A stretch of DNA of 64,000 nucleotides from CAZJHX01 sp964545715 (lineage in GTDB: Bacteria; Myxococcota_A; UBA9042; GCA-2863065). A program made the translations under genes and the position numbers. This document shows positions 1-8,143 of the stretch, in pieces; the first letter of the stretch is position 1, and every line of letters begins with the position of its first letter. The notes beneath the pieces were generated by a model. It was given only the letters and a program-made list of their open reading frames with translations, did no database searches and was not told where the DNA came from. Location: assembly GCA_964545715.1 (NCBI GenBank), contig CAZJHX010000010.1:55420-119419 (forward strand), read 5' to 3'.

Positions 1-1750
1 CGGTCGGGGTTCGGCTGGCCACGCGCACGGCGATCTTGCCGCCGGTCTGCGCGGACGGGTCTACGGACACCTGCAGCGGCTCGGGGTATCGCAGCCTCAG
101 CGCCGGATCCCCCAGCAGGTTGTACAGCCCCTCGTGCTCGTCTTTCAGCTCCTGGACGTCCTGGCCGACCAGGGTCTCAGCCAGCACGATGCGCCGGTCA
201 CGCAGTTGACGCTTTATCTCGATCAGCCCGTCGCCCAGCGTCGGCGGGCGCCCGTCCAAAAAGACGTCCACAAATGCGCGGGCGTAGAGCGCGTTGGGAT
301 AGGGGTGGCTCGACCGACTGGACGACCAGATCGCGATCGGCCCGGTGGGTGACAGGCCCAGCACCTCCGCCAGCGACGCCTTGCCCTTGGGCCGGTCATA
401 GGCGCCGGTGTTGCAGGAGAACGAGAGAAAGACCGGCTTGCCCGGCCCGATCTTGACGTGCCGCAGGTCGTCCGCATGTCCGTATTGGTAGTACTCGTTG
501 CGGTACGCCACGTGGTCGAATGCGTTGGCCAGCCCGTGTCCGAAATAGGCAGCGAACAGGGCGCCCGCGTTGAGGTCCGACACCAACTGCGGCCCCAGCT
601 TGTCAAAGCGATATGCGTACGGGGAGTCGGCTTTGGCGAAGACGACCTGCACGTCGTAGTCGTACGGGATCAGGTCGTTCATGATGTACGAGGCGATGTT
701 CTCGATAATGCCGTCGGCCAGTCGCCCGTAGTTGGCGGGGCCGCCGTACACCACGAGCTTGCGCTGCCAGCCGCCCTCGTCGTCACGTCGCTCATAGGCG
801 ACCACCTTGCGGGCAAACATCTCGACCTGGGCGCTGTCTCGCGCGGGCAGGCGACCAACGGCGATCGATGCGGCCGGTTGGCGCTGATCACCGGCGGCCT
901 GGTTGGTCACCACCCCATACGGGTGGTCCGTGGGGTACTCCTGCTCGGCGACATACCCGGGGTAGTGCACCTTCTTGCGGTAGAACGTGGGCACGGGCGT
1001 TGGGCCCGTTACGGCAGGTGCGTACTTGGCCTCGACGTCGCCGACCAACAGGACATATCGAAGCCGCCCCCGTGAGCGACGCGCAAATAACGAGATCGCC
1101 TGGTGCAGCGCGGTCGGGTCGGGATTGCCCTGTGAGAAGCGGTCGTACACATCCTCCACCGCCAGCGCGGCGACGGTGTGGCCGGTGCGCTCACGATGCG
1201 CGATCAGCTCGGAGAGGGACCCCAGCCACTCGCCGGGGGCCAGGATCAGATAATCCGCGTGCCGCCAGCGATCCCAGGTGAAGACGTCTACCGGGGGCTC
1301 ATCCCGAGTGGCCGGGTGGCGCGGAAGGACGACGCCGGTCTCGCGATTGGCGGACGTGTGAACACCGGCGGTGCTCTCCAGCTTGCACAGCGTGCCGCTG
1401 CCGGAGCGCGGATGGACCACCTGATAGACCAGGTAGGGGCTGTGTCGGTTTGTTTGACCCACTTTGAATGTGACGACGTCTCCTGCGTCTAAGACGCCGT
1501 CATCGCCACCGTGTACTGTGCAGTCAATCGGTTTACTGCGGTACCGAATGGCCATGTGGAGGGCGCCGTCACGACCGGCTGTCCGCCAGTGGGGATCGGC
1601 TGCAAACAGGTCCCTGGCTGATACCTCGATAGTGGCGCCGATGCGGGCAGGGGCACGCACGCTCGTCTGCATCGCCGGCCGATCGCCTTGACCCGTCGGG
1701 GGCAGGCAGCCGAGAAGTGATCCAAAGAGCAAGGGTAGCGCAAGACGCAC
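1..1750 (-). CDS. C25 (gingipain-type) cysteine protease lipoprotein, 3' end cut by window edge
   Basis: Predicted surface cysteine endopeptidase of family C25. It starts at a GTG at 1750 behind a strong GGAGGTG Shine-Dalgarno and opens with a lipoprotein signal whose lipobox is LLGC. About 583 residues lie inside the window and the reading frame continues past base 1. The catalytic pair of the family is visible: His405 in YFGHGLANAF and Cys446 in SFSCNTGAYD, 41 residues apart. After these comes a GDPALRLRYP segment typical of the end of the C25 catalytic domain. A TYR/PHYR-rich stretch before the His fits the usual alpha/beta fold. The gene is divergent from the secreted protein at 1888. What lies beyond the catalytic domain, such as a C-terminal sorting domain, cannot be seen here. 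The family assignment is firm; the substrate is unknown. Confidence 0.88.
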   Translation of the reverse strand, partial: MRLALPLLFGSLLGCLPPTGQGDRPAMQTSVRAPARIGATIEVSARDLFAADPHWRTAGRDGALHMAIRYRSKPIDCTVHGGDDGVLDAGDVVTFKVGQTNRHSPYLVYQVVHPRSGSGTLCKLESTAGVHTSANRETGVVLPRHPATRDEPPVDVFTWDRWRHADYLILAPGEWLGSLSELIAHRERTGHTVAALAVEDVYDRFSQGNPDPTALHQAISLFARRSRGRLRYVLLVGDVEAKYAPAVTGPTPVPTFYRKKVHYPGYVAEQEYPTDHPYGVVTNQAAGDQRQPAASIAVGRLPARDSAQVEMFARKVVAYERRDDEGGWQRKLVVYGGPANYGRLADGIIENIASYIMNDLIPYDYDVQVVFAKADSPYAYRFDKLGPQLVSDLNAGALFAAYFGHGLANAFDHVAYRNEYYQYGHADDLRHVKIGPGKPVFLSFSCNTGAYDRPKGKASLAEVLGLSPTGPIAIWSSSRSSHPYPNALYARAFVDVFLDGRPPTLGDGLIEIKRQLRDRRIVLAETLVGQDVQELKDEHEGLYNLLGDPALRLRYPEPLQVSVDPSAQTGGKIAVRVASRTPT

Positions 1751-1762
1751 GCGCGTTCACCT

Positions 1763-1782
1763 CCTGTACACAATCGTACAGG
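1763..1782 (-). promoter_or_regulatory. Inverted repeat overlapping the C25 Shine-Dalgarno
   Basis: CCTGTAC and GTACAGG (7-bp arms, 6-nt spacer) sit just upstream of the GTG at 1750. On the minus-strand transcript the second arm shares bases with the AGGAGGTG ribosome binding site, so a hairpin here would partly hide it. It could equally be a protein operator. Seen in sequence; the role is inferred. Confidence 0.4.
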
Positions 1783-1827
1783 TCAGACGTTCGGAATGCG
1801 AATTTGCCAGGGTTGCGCATTATTTAC

Positions 1828-1860
1828 GTGACACTGTAAACAGTCTGTTTTACAGTGCAC
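1828..1860. promoter_or_regulatory. Long imperfect palindrome in divergent promoter region
   Basis: CACTGTAAA (1832-1840) and TTTACAGTG (1849-1857) form a perfect 9-bp inverted repeat with an 8-nt spacer. The repeat extends outward by GTG/CAC after a one-base bulge. It lies 28 bp before the ATG at 1888, in the spacer shared with the C25 protease, so it is a candidate operator or 5'-UTR hairpin for either gene. Confidence 0.45.
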
Positions 1861-1887
1861 ATACCACAGTGTGCATACCGGGTGAGC

Positions 1888-4800
1888 ATGAGACTTAGTA
1901 TAGCCATCGCAGTGACCCTTTTAGTGACTACCGCCCACGCCGCTACGCTGGCTGGAGTTGTTCGGGATACGGGGGGGGCCGGGATCGACGGCGTGCTGAT
2001 CGAGGTGATCGATCCAGGGCCCCAGACCGTCGTCGCCTCTGATGTCACCGCGGTGGACGGAACGTACGCCACCCCCCTCTTCCCAGACGGTACATATGAC
2101 GTGCGCGCGACCCCTCCGGTAGGGCCGTTTGAGGGCACGACCATTCCGGGCGTCGCAGCCGCCGGCGCCACGCCTCTGGACATCGTTCTGGTTGTGGCGC
2201 CCGGTGCAAACGTGGTGTTCGACGGCGTCATCACCAATGGCGTCGGGACCCCGCTGACGGGGCAGTGCGTGCGCATGTTCGGCGACGCCAACCCACCCCA
2301 GCAGTGCACCGGCGCCACCGGCGAGTTCTCCTTCACCGTGCCGGTCGGTACATATGGCCTCTTCATCGAGGGCAACGTCGTCGAGAACGGGCCCGCGCCC
2401 GAGTACACCCAGACCTTCTGGCGGCTCTTCAGCAACAACTTCGCGGTGACGGCGCCGACGACGGTCGACCTCGTCATTCCCACACGCGCCGTTCGGGTGC
2501 GCGTGGAGGACGAGGGCGGGGTTGAAGTGCCCAACGCCACAGCAGGGCTGGGCTATCACAACAGCGCGCCGTTCACGGCGGACGGCATCGACTTTGCCGG
2601 CGGCGAGGTCTTCACCGGTGCCAACGTCGGCGCGGACGGCGAGGTGACGTTCCATGTGCCCGATACCGCGCCGGGCGCCAGCTTCGCAGTCAGCGGCGCT
2701 CCGCCCGCCGGGGTCAACCTGCTGCCCGCCTCGGTGCCGGGCCAGTCGATCACTGCCGACACTACCATTACGGTCGTCCTGCCCGAGCCGCCGCCGCCCG
2801 TCACGTTCGACGGCGTCATCACGGACGGCGTAAACCCCCTCGGCGGACAGTGCCTCAACCTCTCCGGAGGTGTGATCTTCGAGCAGTTCTGCACTGCCGC
2901 GGACGGCGTGTTCACCTTCACCGTGCCGATGGGCTCGTACAGCTTGTTCATCGAGGGCAACACCGTCGTCAACGGCCCCGCTCCGGAGTACACGCAGCAG
3001 TTCTGGCGGCTCTTCGGCGATACGTTCGACCTGCTGGTCGACACGACGGTCGCCCTGGACCTTCCCACGGCCGAGCTGGAGGTCACCGTCGTCGATCCCA
3101 CCGGCACGCCGGTGCCCAACGCCACAGTCGGCGCGGGGTATCATCAGGTCGGCTCGTTCACTGCCGGGGGCATCTCGTTCTTCGGTGGTGAGGCGTTCGG
3201 CGCCGCCAACGTCGGGGCGGACGGAGTCGGTGTCATGCGGCTGCCGCTCAGTACGCCCCCGAACACGTTCACCGTCAGCGCCAACCCGCCGGCGGGCGCC
3301 AACCTGTTGCCGGCGAACAGTCCGCCGGTGACGCTGTCCGGCGACACGGCCGTGACCATCGAGCTGCCGGTTCCGCCGCCGCCCACGCTTTTTCAGGGCG
3401 TGGTGCAAAACCACTGCGGTGAGCCCATGCGCAACCAGTGCCTCCGGCTGTCCGGCGGGTTTGTCTTCGAGCAGTTCTGCACGGGCCCGGACGGCGAGTT
3501 CTCGATGACGGTTCCACAGGGTGACTACACGATGCTCCTGGAGGGCAACAGCGTCGTTTACGGCACGCCGCCCGAGTACACCCAGCACTACTGGCGCCTG
3601 TTCGCCGACACGGTCTCGATCCAGCAGGACACCACCACGGTGCTGACCGTGACGCAGTTCAAATACGACGTGACGATCATCGACACCGAGGGCAACCCGG
3701 TGCCGGGGGCGACGGTCGGTGTCGGCTATCACAACACCGCGCCGTTCTCGGCGGGCGACGTCGACTTCGTCGGCGGTGAGGCCTTTGGCGGCGCCAACGT
3801 CGGGGCGGACGGCAAGGTGACATTCAAGCTGCCGGAGACCAGCACGTCGACCTTCGGCGGCGGCTGGGCGCTGTCGGTCAGTCCGCCGCCGGGCAGCGGG
3901 TTCCAGCCCTTCCAGGTTCCCGGCCTGTCGCTGCACGAAGACGGCGCCATCGTGATCGTGCTGCCGCTGCTCCCGGGCGCGGACGCGGACGGCGACGGCG
4001 TGCCCAACGAGGACGACAACTGCATCGGCATCGACAACACCGATCAGCTGGACAGCGATGACGACGGTGCGGGAGACGCGTGCGATGTCTGCCCGTTTGA
4101 CGGCAACGACGATCACGATCAGGACGGCTTCTGCGCGGACGTGGACAACTGCCCCGACGACCCCAACCCGGACCAGATCGACCTCAACGAAAACGGTGTG
4201 GGTGACGTGTGCGACAACTCGCCGCCGGTCGCGGTCTGTGCGGACTCGACGTTTGAGGCGGGCGCGGGCTGCATGGTCTCGCTGACCCCCTCGGACATCG
4301 ATGGCGGCAGCACCGATCCCGACGGCGCAGGCGACATCGCGTCGCTGTCGATCATGCCCAACAAGCTCACTGGCCCGGGCGTATACGCCGTGCAGCTGCA
4401 GATCAACGATACGTCCGGTGAGACCGACACCTGCATCGCGCAGATCACCGTTGTGGACGTGACGCCGCCCGGGATCGTCGACTGCCCCGGTGACCAGCAG
4501 AGCACCGTCACCGATACCTGCCAGCGTCCGCTGCCCGACCTGCTGGCCGGCGTCATCGCGGAGGACGACTGTGCCGATCCGAGCGACCTGGACATCACGC
4601 AGGACCCGCCCGCCGGCACGTTTGTCGACACCGATGTGGAGCACGCGATCACGATTCGAGTGGCGGACCCCAGCGGCAACATCACCGAGATCGTCAAGAC
4701 GGTCATCTTTCACTCGGGCGCGCCGCTGGGCGCGGCGGCGGACTACGACGTCTTTGTGATTCGGCAGGCGCAGGCCATGAGCGGCTCGGTGGGTGGCCGC

Positions 4801-5925
4801 GTCGCCATCGGCGGGCGCGCCAGGGTGCGTGATTTCACGTTCGGCACGGCGCTCGGGTCATCCAGCACGCCCGTCCTGGTCATCGGCGGCGACGCCATCG
4901 TGCGCAAGGGGTCGGTCCTGGCGGGCGATACGGTCATCGGTGGTACGTGCAGCATCGACAACATGAGCTTCGAGGGCGACGTGCACTGCAACACCGCGCC
5001 GCCGGTGGACTTCCCGTCCGAGGGCGCCGCGCTGCAGGCGTACTCTCAGTTCCTGGCGACCGGGCTGCCGACGACGGGCGCCGGGCAGCTGGCACCGAGC
5101 GGGCTGGTGCTCGAGGGCAGCGATCCCGAGCTCAACGTCATCGCCGTGCGCGGTGAAGATCTCGCCGTCGCCGAGCACGTCACGATCTCTGTACCGGACG
5201 GCGCCACCGTGCTGCTGAACGTCCTCAACGAGAACGGCTTCAACCCCGTCTACCACATGAGCCACGTCGGCTTCACGCTGGAGGGGGTGTCGCCCCGCCG
5301 CCTGCTGCTGAACTTCCCGGCGGCCGGGCTGCTGCGCGTCCAGGACACGTTTGTACCGGGCTCGATTCTGGCGCCCAACGCGCGCATGTTCTTCCGCCAG
5401 GCCAATGTCGGCGGCCAGCTCGTCACGCGCGACCTCAGCGGCATGTGCACCGTCAACGACGGAGGCTTCGGTGGGCGGCTGTGCCCCGAGGACAGCGGCA
5501 CGTGCTTCCGCGAGGACCCGGTGGTATGCGCGGACATGGGCTGCGTCGTGAGCATCGGCGATCGCTGCTGCTGTGCGCCGGCCCCCCCACAGGCGGGCTG
5601 TACGGCGACCTATGAGGTGACCAACGAGTGGCCTCAGGGCGACGGCACCGGCTTGCAGGCGGCGGTGTCGTTTACGTGGAACGGCGCCGCGCTGACCGAG
5701 TGGACGCTGGAGGTCGATTTTGACCAGGACGTGACCGTGGGCTCCTTCTGGAGCGGCGATTGGAGCCAGGCCGGCAGCACCCTGACCGTAAACAGCCCCG
5801 CGTGGGCGGGCTCGGTCGAGACCGGGGACACCGTCGGCGGTCTCGGCTTGCTCGGCACGTCGACCGGCGCCGCCGGCTCCGCCTCCGCCGTACGCGTCAA
5901 CGGCGTCAGCTGCACGCTGCAATAA
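1888..5925 (+). CDS. Secreted multidomain adhesin: TSP3-like repeats, choice-of-anchor A, CBM2
   Basis: 1345-aa exported protein. The ATG at 1888 is preferred over the one at 1855 because it directly gives the signal peptide MRLSIAIAVTLLVTTAHA. Domain order: a carboxypeptidase-regulatory-like beta module; three ~196-aa tandem repeats (about residues 108-696); a thrombospondin-3-like calcium-binding stretch rich in DxDxDG and DNC motifs (about 698-775); a cadherin/HYR-like module; a choice-of-anchor A domain (about 950-1200, with VGGRVAIGG and VIGGDAIV motifs); a short Cys-rich linker; and a C-terminal CBM2-type module. The CBM2 call rests on the flanking Cys pair (GCTATYEV and VSCTLQ), EWTLEVDF, the FWSGDWSQAG segment and SPAWAGSVETG, all in the family order. 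It probably binds polysaccharide at the cell surface or on secreted material. No catalytic domain was recognised. Confidence 0.85.
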   Translation: MRLSIAIAVTLLVTTAHAATLAGVVRDTGGAGIDGVLIEVIDPGPQTVVASDVTAVDGTYATPLFPDGTYDVRATPPVGPFEGTTIPGVAAAGATPLDIVLVVAPGANVVFDGVITNGVGTPLTGQCVRMFGDANPPQQCTGATGEFSFTVPVGTYGLFIEGNVVENGPAPEYTQTFWRLFSNNFAVTAPTTVDLVIPTRAVRVRVEDEGGVEVPNATAGLGYHNSAPFTADGIDFAGGEVFTGANVGADGEVTFHVPDTAPGASFAVSGAPPAGVNLLPASVPGQSITADTTITVVLPEPPPPVTFDGVITDGVNPLGGQCLNLSGGVIFEQFCTAADGVFTFTVPMGSYSLFIEGNTVVNGPAPEYTQQFWRLFGDTFDLLVDTTVALDLPTAELEVTVVDPTGTPVPNATVGAGYHQVGSFTAGGISFFGGEAFGAANVGADGVGVMRLPLSTPPNTFTVSANPPAGANLLPANSPPVTLSGDTAVTIELPVPPPPTLFQGVVQNHCGEPMRNQCLRLSGGFVFEQFCTGPDGEFSMTVPQGDYTMLLEGNSVVYGTPPEYTQHYWRLFADTVSIQQDTTTVLTVTQFKYDVTIIDTEGNPVPGATVGVGYHNTAPFSAGDVDFVGGEAFGGANVGADGKVTFKLPETSTSTFGGGWALSVSPPPGSGFQPFQVPGLSLHEDGAIVIVLPLLPGADADGDGVPNEDDNCIGIDNTDQLDSDDDGAGDACDVCPFDGNDDHDQDGFCADVDNCPDDPNPDQIDLNENGVGDVCDNSPPVAVCADSTFEAGAGCMVSLTPSDIDGGSTDPDGAGDIASLSIMPNKLTGPGVYAVQLQINDTSGETDTCIAQITVVDVTPPGIVDCPGDQQSTVTDTCQRPLPDLLAGVIAEDDCADPSDLDITQDPPAGTFVDTDVEHAITIRVADPSGNITEIVKTVIFHSGAPLGAAADYDVFVIRQAQAMSGSVGGRVAIGGRARVRDFTFGTALGSSSTPVLVIGGDAIVRKGSVLAGDTVIGGTCSIDNMSFEGDVHCNTAPPVDFPSEGAALQAYSQFLATGLPTTGAGQLAPSGLVLEGSDPELNVIAVRGEDLAVAEHVTISVPDGATVLLNVLNENGFNPVYHMSHVGFTLEGVSPRRLLLNFPAAGLLRVQDTFVPGSILAPNARMFFRQANVGGQLVTRDLSGMCTVNDGGFGGRLCPEDSGTCFREDPVVCADMGCVVSIGDRCCCAPAPPQAGCTATYEVTNEWPQGDGTGLQAAVSFTWNGAALTEWTLEVDFDQDVTVGSFWSGDWSQAGSTLTVNSPAWAGSVETGDTVGGLGLLGTSTGAAGSASAVRVNGVSCTLQ
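2209..3975 (+). repeat. Three ~196-codon tandem protein repeats
   Basis: Units begin near 2209, 2800 and 3388. Each carries the same order of landmarks: FDGVI or FQGVV, CTGxxGEFSFTVP-like strand, FIEGN, PEYTQxFWRLF, a YHxxxPFxAGxxxFxGGE segment, GANVGADG, and a closing proline-rich linker (PEPPPP or PVPPPP). The units are divergent at DNA level, so the expansion is old. Confidence 0.8.
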
Positions 5926-5928
5926 CGG

Positions 5929-7002
5929 CTATTTGATCAGCGGGCGGACGTCGTCGACGAGCGTGCGCACAAACTTGTCAGGCTCCTCGACGTGGGGCCA
6001 GTGAGCCGAGCTGTAGAACCACACCATGCGCTTGCCGCGCGGCGCGTCCACGAAGGCGTGGTAGCGCTCCACCAACTCGAACGGCGTCGTGTAGTCCAGG
6101 CGCCCGGACAAGAAGAAGACGGGGACCTGCACGCTGCGCACCTGCGTGAACATGTCGACCGCCGCCACCTTGGGCCACAGCACCCGAAACGAGAACTTGA
6201 GGCCGCCGGTCAGCTTCTTGACGGGCACGCGGTAGGGCCTGGGCGCCTTCTTGTGGATCGCCTTCAGCTTGCCGAAGCCCCGCTCCCCGTAGAGGTTACC
6301 GCCAAACTTCGTCAGCCACCGGCGCTGGATGGTGATCCCACGCAGCTGCGCCCCCAGGTTGCCGTACGGGGGCCGCCCCAGGGCCTCGAGCGCTCGTACG
6401 GCCGCGTGGTTTTCGGTCTGGCGCGCCATCTCAAGCGTCCACTTGTAGGAGATCTCCTCACCCTGGTGCACGTTGACCACCTGCCCGATCCCCACATAGG
6501 CGTGGAACAGCGCCGGGTGCCGCTTTACGGCGTGCAGCCCGATCACGCTGCCCCAGCTGTGGCCGACCAGCACGATCTTGCCGACGCCGAAGCGGGTGCG
6601 CAGGTACTCGGTGACCTCTTTGATGTCGCGAACGAAGCGCTCGATGGTCATCGACGACTCGGGGATGCCCCCGTTGTAGCCCATGCCGGCGCCGCGCTGG
6701 TCCCAGTGGACCACGATGAACTCTTCCTCGAGTCCGGCGCCGTACGCGTGCGCCTGGGGTGCCTCTGGATAGCCCGGTCCGCCGTGCAAAAACAGCAGCA
6801 CCGGGTTGCTCTTGCGCAGCCCCCGCATGCACAGGCGCGTCTCCACGCCGCCGATGACGACCTTCTCGACCTCGTTGACCGCCCGCGGGATGCGGACCAC
6901 AGCTTCGACTTTGTTTTCGGTGCCGGCTACTCGCTGCCCGCCGCCGCATGCACCGAGCAGCAGAAGGGTCGCGAGCGCCGGCAGCGTGCGCCATATGTTC
7001 AT
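5929..7002 (-). CDS. Alpha/beta-hydrolase lipoprotein, proline iminopeptidase-like
   Basis: 357-aa alpha/beta-hydrolase, probably S33/proline-iminopeptidase type, with a lipoprotein signal (LLLGAC, Cys19) placing it on the envelope. Visible motifs: oxyanion-hole HGGPG (73-77), DQRGAG (101-106), nucleophile elbow GHSWGS with Ser149, acid Asp in SGRLDYTTP, and base His in SAHWPHVEEP near the C-terminus. Length is normal for the family plus a signal. It is followed downstream by the convergent end of the CBM2 protein with only 3 bp between stops. Peptidase versus esterase activity cannot be told from the motifs. Confidence 0.85.
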   Translation of the reverse strand: MNIWRTLPALATLLLLGACGGGQRVAGTENKVEAVVRIPRAVNEVEKVVIGGVETRLCMRGLRKSNPVLLFLHGGPGYPEAPQAHAYGAGLEEEFIVVHWDQRGAGMGYNGGIPESSMTIERFVRDIKEVTEYLRTRFGVGKIVLVGHSWGSVIGLHAVKRHPALFHAYVGIGQVVNVHQGEEISYKWTLEMARQTENHAAVRALEALGRPPYGNLGAQLRGITIQRRWLTKFGGNLYGERGFGKLKAIHKKAPRPYRVPVKKLTGGLKFSFRVLWPKVAAVDMFTQVRSVQVPVFFLSGRLDYTTPFELVERYHAFVDAPRGKRMVWFYSSAHWPHVEEPDKFVRTLVDDVRPLIK

Positions 7003-7035
7003 GGGCGCGGATCATCCCAGAAGCGCGCCGGCAAG

Positions 7036-7575
7036 TCAGCCGTCGTCGGCGACTTCCACGCCCAGCCCGTCGGCCATGCGGTTGTAATATGCGAACAGCG
7101 AGATCGTCTGGGCCGCGTCGTGGATGGCCGTATCCGTCAGGCCCGCCTCACGCAGCGCCGCCAGGTCGTCCGCGCACATGTCATACGGCCGGCGCGTGAG
7201 CTTCTCGGCATACGCCAACAGCGCGGCATCGACCTCGCTGACGGGCGCGCTCATCGGGTCCGCGATGATCGCGTCTGCAAACGCGCAGTCGTGGCTGGCT
7301 TCACGGAGATCCTCCCCGTGCGAGGTCGTTCAGTAACGGCACCCGTTGAAGACGCTCACGGCGGTGGCCAACATCTCGCGCTGCGTTCGAGTCAGCGGCG
7401 ACTGCCGAAACATGATGTCCTTGTACAGCCGGACGGCGCTGGCCAGCACGGGTGGATTCAAGCTCATCGCGCGCACGATGCCGTACACCTTGCCCGCGCG
7501 GCCGATGGCGGCGTCGTACTCCCGTTTCAGCACCCCGGTCGCGTCGTCCGTAGAGATCGTCTCAATCCAAGCCAT
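7036..7575 (-). CDS. AhpD-like peroxidase-related selenoprotein (in-frame TGA = Sec)
   Basis: Read through one in-frame TGA (7330-7332), this is a 179-aa protein of the AhpD/carboxymuconolactone-decarboxylase fold (peroxidase-related group). Both halves match the family: MAWIETI at the start, SLNPPVL, RTQREMLATAVS before the active site, and YAEKLTRRPYD and YYNRMADGLGVE after it. The redox motif of the family, CxxCxxxH, is here C-R-Y-(TGA)-T-T-S-H, so the TGA replaces exactly the second, resolving/peroxidatic Cys. The frame downstream stays open to the normal end. A SECIS-like hairpin follows at the right distance (see 7302-7320). The alternative is a pseudogene with one nonsense mutation; the position of the TGA and the hairpin argue against that. 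No sel genes are in the window. Translated without recoding it would give 81- and 72-aa fragments. Confidence 0.82.
7302..7320 (-). promoter_or_regulatory. Bacterial SECIS-like hairpin
   Basis: Starting 10 nt after the TGA, the minus strand reads CACGGGGAGGATCTCCGTG. This folds into an 8-bp stem (one G-T wobble) with a GGA apical loop. The first loop G is 18 nt after the TGA. Known bacterial SECIS rules ask for a small apical loop with a G in its first two positions about 16-37 nt from the UGA, and this fits. Pairing was checked by eye; no folding energy was computed. Confidence 0.75.
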
Positions 7576-7587
7576 GCGCGAAGTCTA

Positions 7588-7601
7588 CCCCAACGTTGGG
7601 G
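7588..7601. promoter_or_regulatory. Perfect 14-bp palindrome between divergent genes
   Basis: CCCCAACGTTGGGG lies in the 78-bp spacer between the selenoprotein and the thioesterase genes. It is embedded in two direct copies of GTCTACCCC (7583-7591 and 7601-7609). It is a plausible operator for one or both divergent promoters, possibly redox-related given the neighbour; that role is inference. Confidence 0.5.
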
Positions 7602-7653
7602 TCTACCCCGTGCTAATGTCTCTCGCAGCCACAACTGGTAACGGGGTGAGAAC

Positions 7654-8142
7654 ATGGAAGCTGTACTGTCACGCCTGGTCGCGAGCCGACCGACCGTTTC
7701 GGCCCTGTGGACGGCGCTCAAGGGCTTGCCCGGCGGCCCGCGCTTATTCTCGAAGACGATTGGCTGGATGGCGCCGTACACCAGCACCATCGACTGCCGG
7801 GTCACGACTTTGGAGCACGGCTTCTCGCAGGTGCAGCTGACGGACCGTCGGGCCGTGCGCAACCACCTGGACTGCGTGCACGCCATCGCGTTGATGAACC
7901 TGGGCGAGGTGTCCACCGGGCTGGCCGTCCTGTACTCCATCGACGGCCGCGGCCGGGGCATCATCCGCTCTTTGAAGATGGACTATCTGAAGAAGGCGCG
8001 TGGCACGATCACCGCTACCACGAACGTGGCGGTTCCCACAACCACGGGTGATCACAACGTGAAGGTCATCGCCGATCTCACCGACGAGCAGGGCGTGGTC
8101 GTCGCGCGTGCCCACGCCGGCTGGAAGATCACGGTCACCTGA
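7654..8142 (+). CDS. Hotdog-fold thioesterase-like protein (DUF4442/PaaI type)
   Basis: 162-aa cytoplasmic protein of the hotdog superfamily. The central helix region NHLDCVHAIALMNLGEVSTGLAV matches the pattern of PaaI/DUF4442 proteins, where the hydrophobic helix and following strand form the acyl-CoA site; MDYLKKARGTITATT and HAGWKITVT are the later strands. GGGGTGAG precedes the ATG by a short spacer. It probably hydrolyses or binds an acyl-CoA; the substrate is unknown. It is divergent from the selenoprotein and convergent with the lipoprotein at 8144 (1 bp between stops). Confidence 0.78.
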   Translation: MEAVLSRLVASRPTVSALWTALKGLPGGPRLFSKTIGWMAPYTSTIDCRVTTLEHGFSQVQLTDRRAVRNHLDCVHAIALMNLGEVSTGLAVLYSIDGRGRGIIRSLKMDYLKKARGTITATTNVAVPTTTGDHNVKVIADLTDEQGVVVARAHAGWKITVT

Positions 8143-8143
8143 G

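Noticed and set aside
1921..4713. 930-codon minus-strand ORF opposite the CBM2 protein
   Set aside because: It mirrors the repeat structure of the plus-strand gene, is rich in Arg, Val and Asp without any domain, and has no start signal. It is an antisense shadow in GC-rich DNA.
7330..7332. Stop codon splitting the AhpD-like gene into a pseudogene
   Set aside because: Single TGA only, exactly at the redox Cys, open frame after it, and a SECIS-like hairpin in the right place. Selenocysteine is the better explanation.
5992..7641. 549-codon plus-strand ORF across hydrolase and selenoprotein genes
   Set aside because: Antisense to two recognised genes, with no family similarity and no ribosome site.
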